In this document: piece by piece, positions 1 to 9,163 of the stretch
Layout of the letters: every line of letters begins with the position of its first letter
Position numbering within the stretch: the first letter of the stretch is position 1
DNA from: Minisyncoccota bacterium
GTDB taxonomy: Bacteria > Patescibacteriota > JACMRA01
Assembly (NCBI GenBank): GCA_014376695.1
Contig: JACMRA010000016.1
Span: 1 to 47,813 of the forward strand
DNA length: 47,813 nucleotides
Direction of reading: 5' to 3'
Notes under the pieces: model-generated
Databases searched by the model: none
The model's input: the letters and a program-made list of their open reading frames with translations, nothing else
What the model was told of the DNA's origin: nothing
Program-made: the position numbers and the translations under genes

Positions 1-161
1 ATAAGTATCCAACTGTAGAGAAACTAAACGAATATTTAGATAATACAAAAATAGCAAGATCAGCGTTAGAAGGTGTTGGCAAACTCACACCAGGACAGGT
101 AAGCAGCACTGATCGTCTTAACATTGATTTATATATCAAGAAGAATCTATCAACAAAATAA
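1..161 (+). CDS. 3' end of an unrecognised protein (partial)
   Basis: The frame beginning at base 3 is open from the window edge to a TAA at 159-161 and gives the last 52 residues of a protein. The visible part is hydrophilic and lysine-rich, with a KLTPGQVSSTDRLNIDLYIKK-type tail and no membrane segment. A strong terminator follows directly, which supports this being a real gene end. I do not recognise the family; the rest of the gene lies upstream of the window. Confidence 0.6.
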   Translation, partial: KYPTVEKLNEYLDNTKIARSALEGVGKLTPGQVSSTDRLNIDLYIKKNLSTK

Positions 162-179
162 CAAATATAGAGAATAACG

Positions 180-214
180 ATTACCCAGCTAAAGATGCCT
201 GGGTAATTTTATTA
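180..214 (+). terminator. Rho-independent terminator after the partial first gene
   Basis: A perfect 9-bp stem (ATTACCCAG at 180-188 pairing with CTGGGTAAT at 199-207) encloses a 10-nt loop and runs into a T-rich stretch. It lies 18 nt after the stop of the partial gene and 11 nt before the dus start, so dus probably needs its own promoter or reads through. Confidence 0.85.
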
Positions 215-225
215 TCAAAATTCCT

Positions 226-915
226 ATGAACTTCTGGAAAACCCTTCCTCACAACTTTAGTGTCTTAGCACCGATGGAGGATGTTACTGATACGGTTTTT
301 CGCCAGGTGATTATACGGGCAGGGCGCCCAGATGTTTTGTTCACGGAGTTTTGCAATGTCGAAGGCGTCCAATCCGTTGGCCAGGCTCGAGTTATCCACA
401 GGCTCAAATACTCTGAGATTGAACGGCCGATTGTGGCTCAAGTTTGGGGAGTTACCCCAGAGGATTATTATAAGACGGCCAAACTAATTGTCGAGCTTGG
501 CTTTGACGGGATGGATATCAATATGGGATGCCCAGTCAAGAAGGTGATTAATCTTGGAGCCTGTTCTGCCCTAATCAAAGATCACAATAAAGCCAGTCAA
601 ATCATCGAAGCCTGCCAAAAAGGACTAGCTGGGAGAATCCCGCTAAGCGTTAAAACTCGCATTGGCTTTGATAAAATTGATACGGATAACTGGCTCGGCT
701 TTCTACTTACTCAAAATCTCCAAGCCATTACAGTCCACGGTCGAACCGTGAAAGAACACTCGGCAGTACCTAATCACTACGACCAGATAGCTGGGGCGGT
801 TGAGCTTCGAAATCAGTATAAACAGACCAAAATAGATGAGTTAAACAGCCTTGATAAGTCGGATAAAATTAAGATGATATTTGGGTGGGGACTCACTACC
901 GGCCTAAAGTCATAA
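226..915 (+). CDS. dus: tRNA-dihydrouridine synthase, C-terminally truncated
   Basis: Dihydrouridine synthases are FMN enzymes that reduce uridines in tRNA D-loops. The N-terminus carries the typical LAPMEDVTD start of the TIM barrel, and the active-site region DINMGCPVKKV (about residues 97-107) keeps the catalytic Cys. SVKTRIG and ITVHGRT, which contribute to FMN and substrate binding, are also present. Family members are usually about 310-340 residues, but this frame stops at 229, at the point where the FMN-phosphate motif (I-x-G-N-G-D-V) should begin: the sequence reads KMIFGWGLTTG and ends in TAA. A two-base loss there would explain the change from GNGD to GWGL, but no continuation is visible in any frame. 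It lacks the last barrel strands and the helical tRNA-binding domain, so it is probably inactive or needs another copy. Confidence 0.85.
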   Translation: MNFWKTLPHNFSVLAPMEDVTDTVFRQVIIRAGRPDVLFTEFCNVEGVQSVGQARVIHRLKYSEIERPIVAQVWGVTPEDYYKTAKLIVELGFDGMDINMGCPVKKVINLGACSALIKDHNKASQIIEACQKGLAGRIPLSVKTRIGFDKIDTDNWLGFLLTQNLQAITVHGRTVKEHSAVPNHYDQIAGAVELRNQYKQTKIDELNSLDKSDKIKMIFGWGLTTGLKS

Positions 916-1034
916 AATTGCCCCCCTCAAGGGCTAAAAGGCCATATTCTAAGCTTTGAAGGTTAAGGAGCTGACTCCAGTAAAATTGCAATTATTGGGG
1001 GTTCAGTAATTTTAGATACCGTTTTTCAACGGTA
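913..1034 (+). promoter_or_regulatory. Candidate structured leader RNA upstream of ileS
   Basis: Several complementary segments nest here. TAAAATT (913-919) pairs with AATTTTA (1008-1014). CCCCC (921-925) pairs with GGGGG (997-1001). Inside sit two hairpins: GGCT-AAAA-GGCC (932-943) and GGAG-CTGA-CTCC (967-978). A further hairpin TACCGTT-TTTC-AACGGTA spans 1017-1034. TAAAATTGC also occurs a second time at 981-989, so the closing strand 1008-1014 has two mutually exclusive partners, as a switch would. It matches no riboswitch class that I can recognise, and the role in ileS control is inference. Confidence 0.4.
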
Positions 1035-1123
1035 AGACAGTTGGTGGGTTGGAATTTTAGGTTAGTTTTGATTGGAGCTCCAAGACTTTGACACAAAAAA
1101 GATATTTATCTAGGCTGTTATAT

Positions 1124-4045
1124 ATGATCAAAAAAGCCAGTAATCGAGTTAGCTTTCCAGCCCTCGAGCAAGAGATTACCGAATTCTGGAAATCCAGCGA
1201 CACCTTCCAAAAATCAGTTGATAATCGCAACGGAGCTGACAAATACACTTTTGTCGATGGGCCGCCTTTTGTGACGGGGATACCGCACTACGGGACCCTT
1301 TTACCATCAATTGCCAAGGACATAATACCAAGATTTAAGACAATGCAAGGTTATCAGGTACGCCGTGTCTTCGGTTGGGATTGTCACGGACTACCGATAG
1401 AACAAAAAGTTAGCCAAAAACTCGGTCTCAAAGACTCAGAAGAAATCGAAAATTACGGAATCGAAAAATATATTGGCCAGTGTAGAAGCTATATCACGGA
1501 ATGTACGGATAGTTGGAGCTGGTATATTGACCGGGTTGGTCGCTGGGTGGATATGGATAATGCCTACTTTACGATGAAACCGCAGTTTAATGAGTCGGTG
1601 CTTTGGCTGTTCAAGCAAGCTTGGGACAAGGATTTGATTTATACTGGTAAGCGAGTAAGCTTGTATAGTACTGATAATAACACACCGGTAAGCGAATTTG
1701 AGGTCAATATGGATCCTTCGAATTACCGCGATGTTACTGATACAAGTATTTATATCAAATTCCCGCTCATAAGGGAGTTCAACGGGCATAAAGATCTCCA
1801 GATTTTGGCTTGGACGACGACTCCTTGGACTATGCCAGCCCACACGGCAATGGCCATCAACCCTGATATTGATTATGTTGCCATCCAGATTGAAGCGACT
1901 CAAGACAAGTATCTAGTTGCCAAAAATCTAGTTACCAAAGTCTTTGGCGAGGTAGAATTAGTACAGTTATTCGAGATTAAGGGAGCTGATTTGATCGGTC
2001 TAAAATACGAACCGCCTTTTAATTTTTATCCAGAATTAATTACCGATAAACACTTTACAGTTTATGCTGGGGATTTTGTCACTGAATCTGACGGGACTGG
2101 ATTTGTGCATCTTGCTACTTACGGCAAAGAGGATTACGACCTTTTCCAAAAACACGGTATTACTCCACTTGAGAGCATTGACAAATATGGCAAAATGTTG
2201 GTTGGAGAGAGTTTTAAAGGGCTATATTTACGCCACGCCAAAAAGCGAATTATCAACGAATTACAGGAGCTAGGTAAATTATTCAAGGCCGAAGATATGG
2301 TGCATAGAATGCCGTTCTATCGAGGAGAAAACCCGCTAATTTATTACCCACAAGACTCATACTTTATCAATATCCAAAAGATTAAGCCTCGAATGATTGA
2401 GTTGAACGAGCAGATTAATTGGTACCCAAACCATCTCAAAAAAGGCAGATTTTTGGACGCTATTACTAACGCTCCCGATTGGTGCATCTCACGTAATCGT
2501 TACTGGGCTACAATTATGCCGCTCTGGATAAATCAAGCTGGCCAGACAATTGTTTGTGGATCGATTGCGGATATGGCCAAATACTGTGCTGATTTGAATC
2601 AAAAAAATGGAATCTGGTACCTAGGCAATCAAGAAGTTAATCTTCACCGCGATATTTGCGATCAAATTGTTCTAAGCAAGGACGGAGTGGAATATCACCG
2701 AACCAAAGAAGTTTTGGACTGCTGGCTTGATTCTGGGTCGGTACCTTTTGCCCAGTATCACTACCCGTTCGAGAACAAAGAGACTTTTGAGTCTGGGTAT
2801 CCGGCTGATTTTATCGTCGAATATGTCGGACAAATTAGGGCTTGGTTTAATGTGGTGCTCCGAGTGGCTGTAATTGGATTTGATAGCTTGCCATTCAAAA
2901 ATGCACTGACAACTGGCAATATTGCAGGTAATGATGGGCGCAAGATGTCTAAGTCTTTTGGCAATTATTCCAACCCTAAGGAGACGCTTGAGAATATTGG
3001 TGGGGAGGCTCTTAGACTCTATTTAATGGGATCTAGTGTAATGAACGGTGAGGATATGGCCTGGAGCGATACCACCCTTAACGAACAAGTCAAGAATATT
3101 TTGATACCGTTTTGGAATACTTATTCTTACTTTACGATATACGCTGAATTGAGTGACTTCAAGCCTGAGAATAGCAATTTTGTGTCCGCCAAACCGCTGG
3201 ATCGATGGGTTGAAAGTGTCGTCAATCAGGCAATAATCGACTATACCAGGGCATTAGAAACCTACGACTTGCCAGCTAGTGTCAAGATCATCCAGCCAAC
3301 AATTGATGCCGTTAGTACTTGGTGGATTAGGCGATCTAGAGATAGATTTGCTGATTTAGATATGGAGGCTATCCAGACACTTTATGCCGTTTTGGTTAGA
3401 TTAATCAAGTTATTTGCCCCTCAGATGCCATTTGTAACTGAGCGTATTTATCAAGATATTGTTGTCTCGCTACTGCCCAATAGTCCAGAATCCATCCATC
3501 TTTGTGATTATCCAGTGGCTGGAGCCGTCGATCAAAACCTCCTAGATCAAATGAAAACTATTCAAGAAATCTGCTCATTAGGTCTCAAAGTACGCTCCGA
3601 GAGTGGGATTAAACTCCGTCAACCTCTATCTAGTGTAACTTTGCACTACTTACCTATTATTCAATTATCTGATGAATTACTCAAAATTATAACTGAAGAA
3701 CTCAATGTCAAAGAGATTGTTATAGGGGTGCCTTTAGATGAATTAGCTGTAACTCTCGATACAGTACTTACACCAGAACTTGAGTCAGAGGGACTGTATC
3801 GCGAATTAACCCGTCAAATCCAATCAGGACGTAAGAACGCAGGGCTTAACTTTGGGCAGTTGGTTGCTATGCAACTACATATCTCGGATACCAAATTAAC
3901 CGAATTTATAGAGTCACAGACTAAGAACCTGTGCAAAGAACTGTACTTGAGCCAAATCAAATTAGTCCAAAGCCTAGAGGCAATTAGCAGTCCCCAAGAT
4001 TTCAAATGCGAGGGCGTTAAGGGTCAGATCGGATTTGAGGTTTAG
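1124..4045 (+). CDS. ileS: Isoleucyl-tRNA synthetase
   Basis: Class I synthetase that charges tRNA-Ile with isoleucine in the cytoplasm. The protein (973 residues from this ATG) has the HIGH-type signature as GIPHYGTLLPS near residue 50, the GWDCHGLPIE segment that follows it, a CP1 editing domain with AWTTTPWTMPAHTA (threonine-rich editing motif), and GRKMSKSFGN, the KMSKS loop, near residue 600. An anticodon-binding helical domain follows. The overall layout and the HYGT form suggest the eukaryote-like IleRS2 type common in CPR bacteria. An in-frame TTG at 1088 would add 12 residues, but the ATG at 1124 starts at the conserved IKKASNRVSFPALEQE region and is preferred. The gene is complete. 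Its stop overlaps tail-to-tail with the stop of the gene on the other strand. Confidence 0.95.
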   Translation: MIKKASNRVSFPALEQEITEFWKSSDTFQKSVDNRNGADKYTFVDGPPFVTGIPHYGTLLPSIAKDIIPRFKTMQGYQVRRVFGWDCHGLPIEQKVSQKLGLKDSEEIENYGIEKYIGQCRSYITECTDSWSWYIDRVGRWVDMDNAYFTMKPQFNESVLWLFKQAWDKDLIYTGKRVSLYSTDNNTPVSEFEVNMDPSNYRDVTDTSIYIKFPLIREFNGHKDLQILAWTTTPWTMPAHTAMAINPDIDYVAIQIEATQDKYLVAKNLVTKVFGEVELVQLFEIKGADLIGLKYEPPFNFYPELITDKHFTVYAGDFVTESDGTGFVHLATYGKEDYDLFQKHGITPLESIDKYGKMLVGESFKGLYLRHAKKRIINELQELGKLFKAEDMVHRMPFYRGENPLIYYPQDSYFINIQKIKPRMIELNEQINWYPNHLKKGRFLDAITNAPDWCISRNRYWATIMPLWINQAGQTIVCGSIADMAKYCADLNQKNGIWYLGNQEVNLHRDICDQIVLSKDGVEYHRTKEVLDCWLDSGSVPFAQYHYPFENKETFESGYPADFIVEYVGQIRAWFNVVLRVAVIGFDSLPFKNALTTGNIAGNDGRKMSKSFGNYSNPKETLENIGGEALRLYLMGSSVMNGEDMAWSDTTLNEQVKNILIPFWNTYSYFTIYAELSDFKPENSNFVSAKPLDRWVESVVNQAIIDYTRALETYDLPASVKIIQPTIDAVSTWWIRRSRDRFADLDMEAIQTLYAVLVRLIKLFAPQMPFVTERIYQDIVVSLLPNSPESIHLCDYPVAGAVDQNLLDQMKTIQEICSLGLKVRSESGIKLRQPLSSVTLHYLPIIQLSDELLKIITEELNVKEIVIGVPLDELAVTLDTVLTPELESEGLYRELTRQIQSGRKNAGLNFGQLVAMQLHISDTKLTEFIESQTKNLCKELYLSQIKLVQSLEAISSPQDFKCEGVKGQIGFEV

Positions 4046-4710
4046 GGTTTGGTTCCGGGATTAACACACCTACGGACTAAAGTAAAAACTTTTCCCAACC
4101 TCGTGGACCCTTTTCCAAGAAAATCTTGTTGTGCCATATCGGTCAAGTTTGCTTCGGTTGTTGTTGAACTGACACCAAGTAAACTCAACCCTATTTGTAA
4201 TTTTTCAAAGTATTGAGTTTGAACTTCGTTTGTGGGATCGATCTTTGTTTGATCAATTTTTTTGAAAATAATTAGCAAGTTCCTGATTAATATGGCTTCC
4301 AGCGCTTGTAAATTTGCGAACGGGTCGGGTGGGTTGGTTTGTTTACTTAAATTACGTATTTCGATTATGCAATTATTTAAAGCATTGGTTATGCTATGCA
4401 AAGCTTTCTCAATCGCGCTAATTTTTAGGGTAAGAAGCTCACTGTAATCCGGCAAGATTTTGACAAAGAGAGTATCGAGGCCGTTAAGCTCAGATCCTAG
4501 AAGTTGTAATTTATAGTGATTTTCTGATCGGGGAGTTCTAACTCTAGTCTCTGGGTAAGATTTAACCTCTGCCGTATCAAATTTTTGGAGTATTATACCT
4601 GTTCCGACTGAAACGGCCTAGAGTTGAAACTCTGTGGTTTTTGCCGGGGATTCGATACGTGTACTTCTAATAAGCGATTGGGAGCCATAAATCGGAGTTA
4701 ATTCAGACAT
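4042..4710 (-). pseudogene. Unknown protein interrupted by an in-frame amber codon
   Basis: One continuous reading frame runs from an ATG at 4710 to a TAA at 4042, except for a TAG at codon 31 (4618-4620). The frame on both sides of the TAG is clean, so a point mutation is the simplest reading. No ATG, GTG or TTG follows until the TTG at 4455, which would give a 137-residue product. The encoded protein is soluble, helical in its second half (leucine and isoleucine heptad-like stretches) and has no signal peptide. I do not recognise its family. TAG is an ordinary stop in this genome (ileS and der end with it), so suppression is not expected. Confidence 0.55.
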
Positions 4711-4995
4711 ATAAAAATATAGTAATTAACAAATATTCAGTTATATCTTATATTACCATATAAATAGCTTTTTGTAAATTTTTTGTTTTAAGTTATGCTT
4801 ATTTTTTTGGTTATAATCCTAGCTCGAATTTATGACAAAACTCGTACATGCCAAGACATCTAGACCGTCAGCAGTCCTCAAGAGTTTAAATGCGTGGGAG
4901 TTGAGTGTCGGATTGGTGTGGAGCCGCTAGATATATAACCTAATAGCGATAAGGTAAATTGACAATTACTCAAAACTGCGACTTGCTAAGGAAGT
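4711..4995. other. Intergenic stretch, AT-rich, with one doubtful small ORF
   Basis: This 285-bp gap separates the divergent amber-interrupted gene and the lytic transglycosylase. It has a TATAAT at 4812-4817 and an ATG at 4832 opening a 32-codon frame that ends in TAG at 4928-4930 (starts MTKLVHAKTS, ends GLVWSR). There is no Shine-Dalgarno sequence and no recognisable family, so I do not call it a gene. A TTGACA lies about 40 nt before the transglycosylase start without a good -10 behind it. Confidence 0.4.
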
Positions 4996-5715
4996 ATGTC
5001 TCCGCTAAACAAATTGGAAAACAATCCAAAAAATACACCTACCCCTTCCGTTGAACGGATCAAAAAGCATAGTTATCGATTAGCCCTGTCCGCAGGTATT
5101 ATGGTAACATTAAACTCCTGTGCTTCTGTTGGCGGAAGTAGTGAAAGCGCAACCGCAACCGTCGCCGAGGAATTAGTTAACGCTATGATAACCCAGGAAA
5201 GCGGAGGGAATCAAAGTGCGGTAAGTCCAGATGGCGCTATAGGACTCGTCCAAATAATGGAGGGGACGGGTAAGCAATATTGCTCAGATCTAAAATGGCG
5301 AAAAGATCCTGCGGCTAATATAAAGTGTGGAGGTAGGATTGTAACGGCCTATGCTTCGCAATTAAAGATACCGCTTACGACGACTATAACTTACGAACAA
5401 TGTTTAACTCTTTTAAGAGCCTATAATAGCGGAGTGCAAAATGCTCATCGAACGGTTTATAACCTCGATGAATATGGTAATGCAACCATTTCTAATACTA
5501 AGCATGCTGAAATTGTATGTAAAGCTGTGAATCCAGCTGTAATTTCAAATAGCAAGGCAATTAATCCGGTTGTAGTACCTAAGGCTCCACTAGCAAAATC
5601 TCAGCAAAAGCAAACAATATACTCCCAACCTTCAGTTCAAACAGTTGGATTCCCAGAAAAGCAATGCAATCTGTATAAGGGGACTTGGGACGCAAAAGCA
5701 AAATTATGTAGATAA
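4996..5715 (+). CDS. Secreted lytic transglycosylase-like protein (SLT fold)
   Basis: Lytic transglycosylases cleave the glycan strands of peptidoglycan. The 239-residue product has a basic N-terminus, a hydrophobic stretch near residues 28-40 and LNSC, an imperfect lipobox, so it is probably exported and perhaps lipid-anchored. The catalytic core is seen as AMITQESGGNQSAVSPDGA followed by IGLVQIM: the Glu in QESGG is the expected catalytic acid and GLVQIM the SLT substrate-groove motif. A later LLRAYNSG matches the family's AYNxG motif. The tail has two cysteines framing GTWDA, a small motif often seen at the ends of secreted proteins. AAGGAAG lies just upstream of the ATG. It sits before a large secreted protein on the same strand, which fits cell-surface work. 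Confidence 0.8.
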   Translation: MSPLNKLENNPKNTPTPSVERIKKHSYRLALSAGIMVTLNSCASVGGSSESATATVAEELVNAMITQESGGNQSAVSPDGAIGLVQIMEGTGKQYCSDLKWRKDPAANIKCGGRIVTAYASQLKIPLTTTITYEQCLTLLRAYNSGVQNAHRTVYNLDEYGNATISNTKHAEIVCKAVNPAVISNSKAINPVVVPKAPLAKSQQKQTIYSQPSVQTVGFPEKQCNLYKGTWDAKAKLCR

Positions 5716-5761
5716 CCAATCCCTTGACTAATAAAGACAAACCTTCTAGCGTATTCTAGCT

Positions 5762-8700
5762 ATGTTAGAAAATACCAAAATCTTAAACGCTAATTTTACT
5801 TTATACCAATTATCCAAAACTTTTATTTTGCTTTTGATGCTTTTGACAACTCTTTTTGTTGTTGGGCTTGGAATTATCAATGCTCAGGCCGCTCAGTCCA
5901 ATAATTTGGAGACCAATATGACGTCCTACATCGGTTCAAGTGGGGACGATTTGGGGGAAGCGACCGCTATATCGCCTGATAATACGTATTGGTACGGCGG
6001 TTCAATTATTGATACCAGCGTTAATTACGGTCAAACTCCAATAAATATTCAAGGTGGCGGAGCTGGGATGCTATTGCATTTTGCGGCGGACGGCCAGACT
6101 CTACTCAAAGTGCTGCGTTATCCGTCCAGTGTCAAAGACATTTCAATTGACAAAATTACTAGTAAAGTTGCGGTTGTCGGAGCCTTCGGGATTTCTTATC
6201 TTAATCCGACTAATTATACTGAGGACTGGAGCCGTATTTTGCCAATTGATAGTGCGGCTATTGCCGAGAATTTTGTACGGGGGACGCACGTGGATATTGG
6301 ATCCAATGGCAATATTGGGACGCTTTATGGCAAACGGATAACTATTTGGGATAGTAGCGGGACTAACTTGACTGGAAGTGGCAACACCACCTTTGGGATT
6401 AATGCCAAGATTGTGGCTGATATTGCAATGGTTGGAGCGAACAATACGGTGGTTGTGATCGGCGAAACCCAAAAAGACGGCGGGCCATGTAGTCAGTGGC
6501 GAGGTGGCTGGATGAAAGCCTACGATTATACCGGCAATCTAGTCTGGAAGAACTACGACTGGACTCAATACGAAGTTTCTGGGACTGTGCCGGGCCTTGC
6601 AACTAATAACTGTGCCGACACTATACCGCAGCGAATTACCCTCGGGGCCGATAATAATCTTTATATGATTTCCAAATCGGCAGGTGGAAACAGTATGTAT
6701 CGCTACGACCCTAAGAATTTAAGTGTTGATTTATCCGCTAGTGGCAAATCTGCTGGGGGTGATAATTTTAATAATACTTCGAATATGAGTAGTCAAAATA
6801 TTACCTTTATGATGAAGTATGCACCGACCACGGGGGACATTATCAAGCAGCAAGTCTGGGTCTCGCGAACGGGAACCGGGGCGGCCAACTCACTTGTCGG
6901 GAGCGATATTGCGGTCGATAGTAGCGGGGTAATTGCTATGGTTGGGCAGACGGCGGCCTACTTTCCGGATAGGCTTAATCAAATTCAGGTGGTTAATGGG
7001 CTGACTTTGCCAGCTTACGGTAATGGTTATGAGGGCTTTTATCTGGAGTTGGCCCCCGATATGAGGACAAGGATTCGAGCTACCGCATTCAAAAAAACCC
7101 GAGAAACTCAAGTGGCCTCCGTTGCCATTCAAGGAAATAGGCGGGTTTTGGCTGGTAGCACCAATTATCCCGATGCCAGTATCCCGACCAAAAATTCAAT
7201 TCAACCAAATATTGGCGGCGGTAATAGCGATGGTTTTGTTAGTAGTTGGGGCTTTGAGACGGCAGCCCGTGACTACGCCATCAATGCAACCAAGATGCCG
7301 ACCGGTCAAACTGTCCCCTTGAATTCGAGCTTCGGTACGACTTTAAATTATAGTTACAGCGGAGTAGAATTACCCGTCAGCACCAATATTCAATTTACGG
7401 TGTCAGAGGGAATCGATTACACTAACGAATTATACGATGGATTTAGTTGCCTGATTATCACGGGCAACAAGAAGCAATGCACCAAGACTTTGACGGCTGG
7501 TCAGTGGCAAGCTGGCGGTTCAATAAGTCTTAATTATTCTGTAAGTCGAGTTTTGGCAGGTCAAAAGAACAAGGAAATTGTCTTTCAGGTTGTGCCGCTA
7601 AGTGCCGGTGGCCAAGCCGACCTTTACCCGGCTAATAACATTGCCACAATTCCAATTACTATCGATGATACCACGGGGCCATCAGCCGATTATTCATATT
7701 CTTTGACTCCGATTACATCAGGGGCAGTACCGCTCGGAGGGTATTTTGAAGTCAAAATTGACTATCTTTATACTGGTCCAGTCAATCTTGCGACCGACAA
7801 AAAACTAAAAATTATTGTACCATCCGGCTTAGAATATGATCCATTGAATCGCTCTGGTCTTACTTGTGCCATTGTTGCGGGCCTTGAAACTTGCACTACG
7901 ACACTTCTCAACCAAGATCTCAAACTTGGCAAAAGTCGACCTTTTTTGTTTCGGGTTAAAGCGCCTTATGTTGGGCCAATTAATCAATCAGTACTCTTCG
8001 GGATATATAATCAAGACGGGTCAGTTGTAGACACGATACCGGCCAATAATCAAGACCAGCCCCTAAATATTCTTATTAATCCAAATATGACGGCAACAAA
8101 CGATTATCAGATTAATTTAAGTTCAGCCATTACAAATGTGGCTCTTGGTCAGGCTACCTCCCCAAAAATCAATCTCAAATATACGGGGAATACTCCGCCA
8201 ATTAGCCAGCGGATCATTGTAACTATCCCAACTGGGTTTAGCTATAATTATTTGGTCAATGACGGTTTTGTGTGTATTGTGGCTAATGGTATTCAGACTT
8301 GTCAGCGAGAGGTGGCGGCAAGCGAGTGGCTGACTGCCTCAAGTGGCGCTGGTTTGGATATTAATCTCAATCTAATTGCCGATAGCATAATTAGCACGCC
8401 TACTACCAAAACTATAACTGCCAAACTAGGCATTATTGCCAAAAATGGCGAAGTCGATCAAACAACCCTTAACAATATCTCTAGTCTTGATTTGACTCTG
8501 AGTAGTACTGCAACTCCCAAACCAGCAACGCTTGCGATCAAGGTCAATCTGGCAAGTAGCTACGATATGGCTACTGGAGCGATGAAGACAAGTCTTCGAA
8601 CCAAGAATTTGATACCTTCTGCTCAACCGTATAATTCGAGTTTATTTGGTTATGCTGGCACGGAATCGGTTACTAATACTCAGGCTGATATTGTGGATTG

Positions 8701-9163
8701 GGTTTTGGTCGAGATACGCCAAGGCGCAACTACTGTGGCCAAAAAAGCCGGCCTGCTCAAGTCCAATGGCTTGATAATAGACCCTGTTAGTCAGGCTGAA
8801 ATAACATTTGACGGTCCGGATAGTCTTACTTATCAAGTAATTATCAGGCATCGAAACCATTTGGCAATCAGTACTAATTCTAACATCGCAATTACCGCAA
8901 ATCAAGCTACAAGCCTGGATCTAACTACCAATGATAATATCAAAGGAGCTAATCAAGTTATGCTCAAATCCGGGGTTTTTGGGCTTAAGCTTGGTAATCC
9001 CAGCGGTAATAATGTAATTAATTCTCAGGACAGAAGCCTAACTCGAACCGGAGGAGATGCCAATGGTGTCTACCGCCCCGAAGACCTGAATATGGATGGG
9101 ATTATAAGTTCCGCTGACCGAATACTTGGTCGCCTAACTATCGATGTAGCTGAGATTGTTTAA
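5762..9163 (+). CDS. Large secreted surface protein: propeller-like N-half, three Cys-paired beta domains, dockerin-like C-terminus
   Basis: The 1133-residue product begins with a signal peptide (hydrophobic residues about 18-40, likely cleaved after INAQA). Residues about 50-500 resemble SBBP-type beta-propeller repeats (SYIGSSGDDLGEATAI near the start). Three beta-sandwich modules of the DUF11/CARDB kind follow, each with a pair of cysteines 8-10 residues apart (near residues 561, 701 and 837, so a period of about 138). Residues about 930-1080 contain the segments GAMKTSL, SAQPYNS, VDWVLVEIR and VIIRHRNHLA, which closely match a C-terminal module common in secreted Bacteroidota proteins. 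The end has two dockerin-like calcium loops (NPSGNNVINSQD and DLNMDGIISSAD). There is no LPXTG motif. Its 3' end overlaps the convergent flippase gene by 26 bp. Its ligand is unknown. Confidence 0.75.
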   Translation: MLENTKILNANFTLYQLSKTFILLLMLLTTLFVVGLGIINAQAAQSNNLETNMTSYIGSSGDDLGEATAISPDNTYWYGGSIIDTSVNYGQTPINIQGGGAGMLLHFAADGQTLLKVLRYPSSVKDISIDKITSKVAVVGAFGISYLNPTNYTEDWSRILPIDSAAIAENFVRGTHVDIGSNGNIGTLYGKRITIWDSSGTNLTGSGNTTFGINAKIVADIAMVGANNTVVVIGETQKDGGPCSQWRGGWMKAYDYTGNLVWKNYDWTQYEVSGTVPGLATNNCADTIPQRITLGADNNLYMISKSAGGNSMYRYDPKNLSVDLSASGKSAGGDNFNNTSNMSSQNITFMMKYAPTTGDIIKQQVWVSRTGTGAANSLVGSDIAVDSSGVIAMVGQTAAYFPDRLNQIQVVNGLTLPAYGNGYEGFYLELAPDMRTRIRATAFKKTRETQVASVAIQGNRRVLAGSTNYPDASIPTKNSIQPNIGGGNSDGFVSSWGFETAARDYAINATKMPTGQTVPLNSSFGTTLNYSYSGVELPVSTNIQFTVSEGIDYTNELYDGFSCLIITGNKKQCTKTLTAGQWQAGGSISLNYSVSRVLAGQKNKEIVFQVVPLSAGGQADLYPANNIATIPITIDDTTGPSADYSYSLTPITSGAVPLGGYFEVKIDYLYTGPVNLATDKKLKIIVPSGLEYDPLNRSGLTCAIVAGLETCTTTLLNQDLKLGKSRPFLFRVKAPYVGPINQSVLFGIYNQDGSVVDTIPANNQDQPLNILINPNMTATNDYQINLSSAITNVALGQATSPKINLKYTGNTPPISQRIIVTIPTGFSYNYLVNDGFVCIVANGIQTCQREVAASEWLTASSGAGLDINLNLIADSIISTPTTKTITAKLGIIAKNGEVDQTTLNNISSLDLTLSSTATPKPATLAIKVNLASSYDMATGAMKTSLRTKNLIPSAQPYNSSLFGYAGTESVTNTQADIVDWVLVEIRQGATTVAKKAGLLKSNGLIIDPVSQAEITFDGPDSLTYQVIIRHRNHLAISTNSNIAITANQATSLDLTTNDNIKGANQVMLKSGVFGLKLGNPSGNNVINSQDRSLTRTGGDANGVYRPEDLNMDGIISSADRILGRLTIDVAEIV

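Noticed and set aside
1016-1065. A T-box riboswitch before ileS
   Set aside because: The GGTGGG near 1042 is not followed by the ACCRCG of the T-box consensus, and no specifier stem with an ATC or ATT bulge is convincing.
4832-4930. A 32-residue gene with a TATAAT box before it
   Set aside because: No -35 box, ribosome-binding site or recognisable product; kept only as a note in the intergenic entry.
8970-9163. A true cellulosome dockerin
   Set aside because: The calcium loops resemble dockerin, but no cohesin or scaffoldin is seen, and the module fits the Bacteroidota-type C-terminal end.
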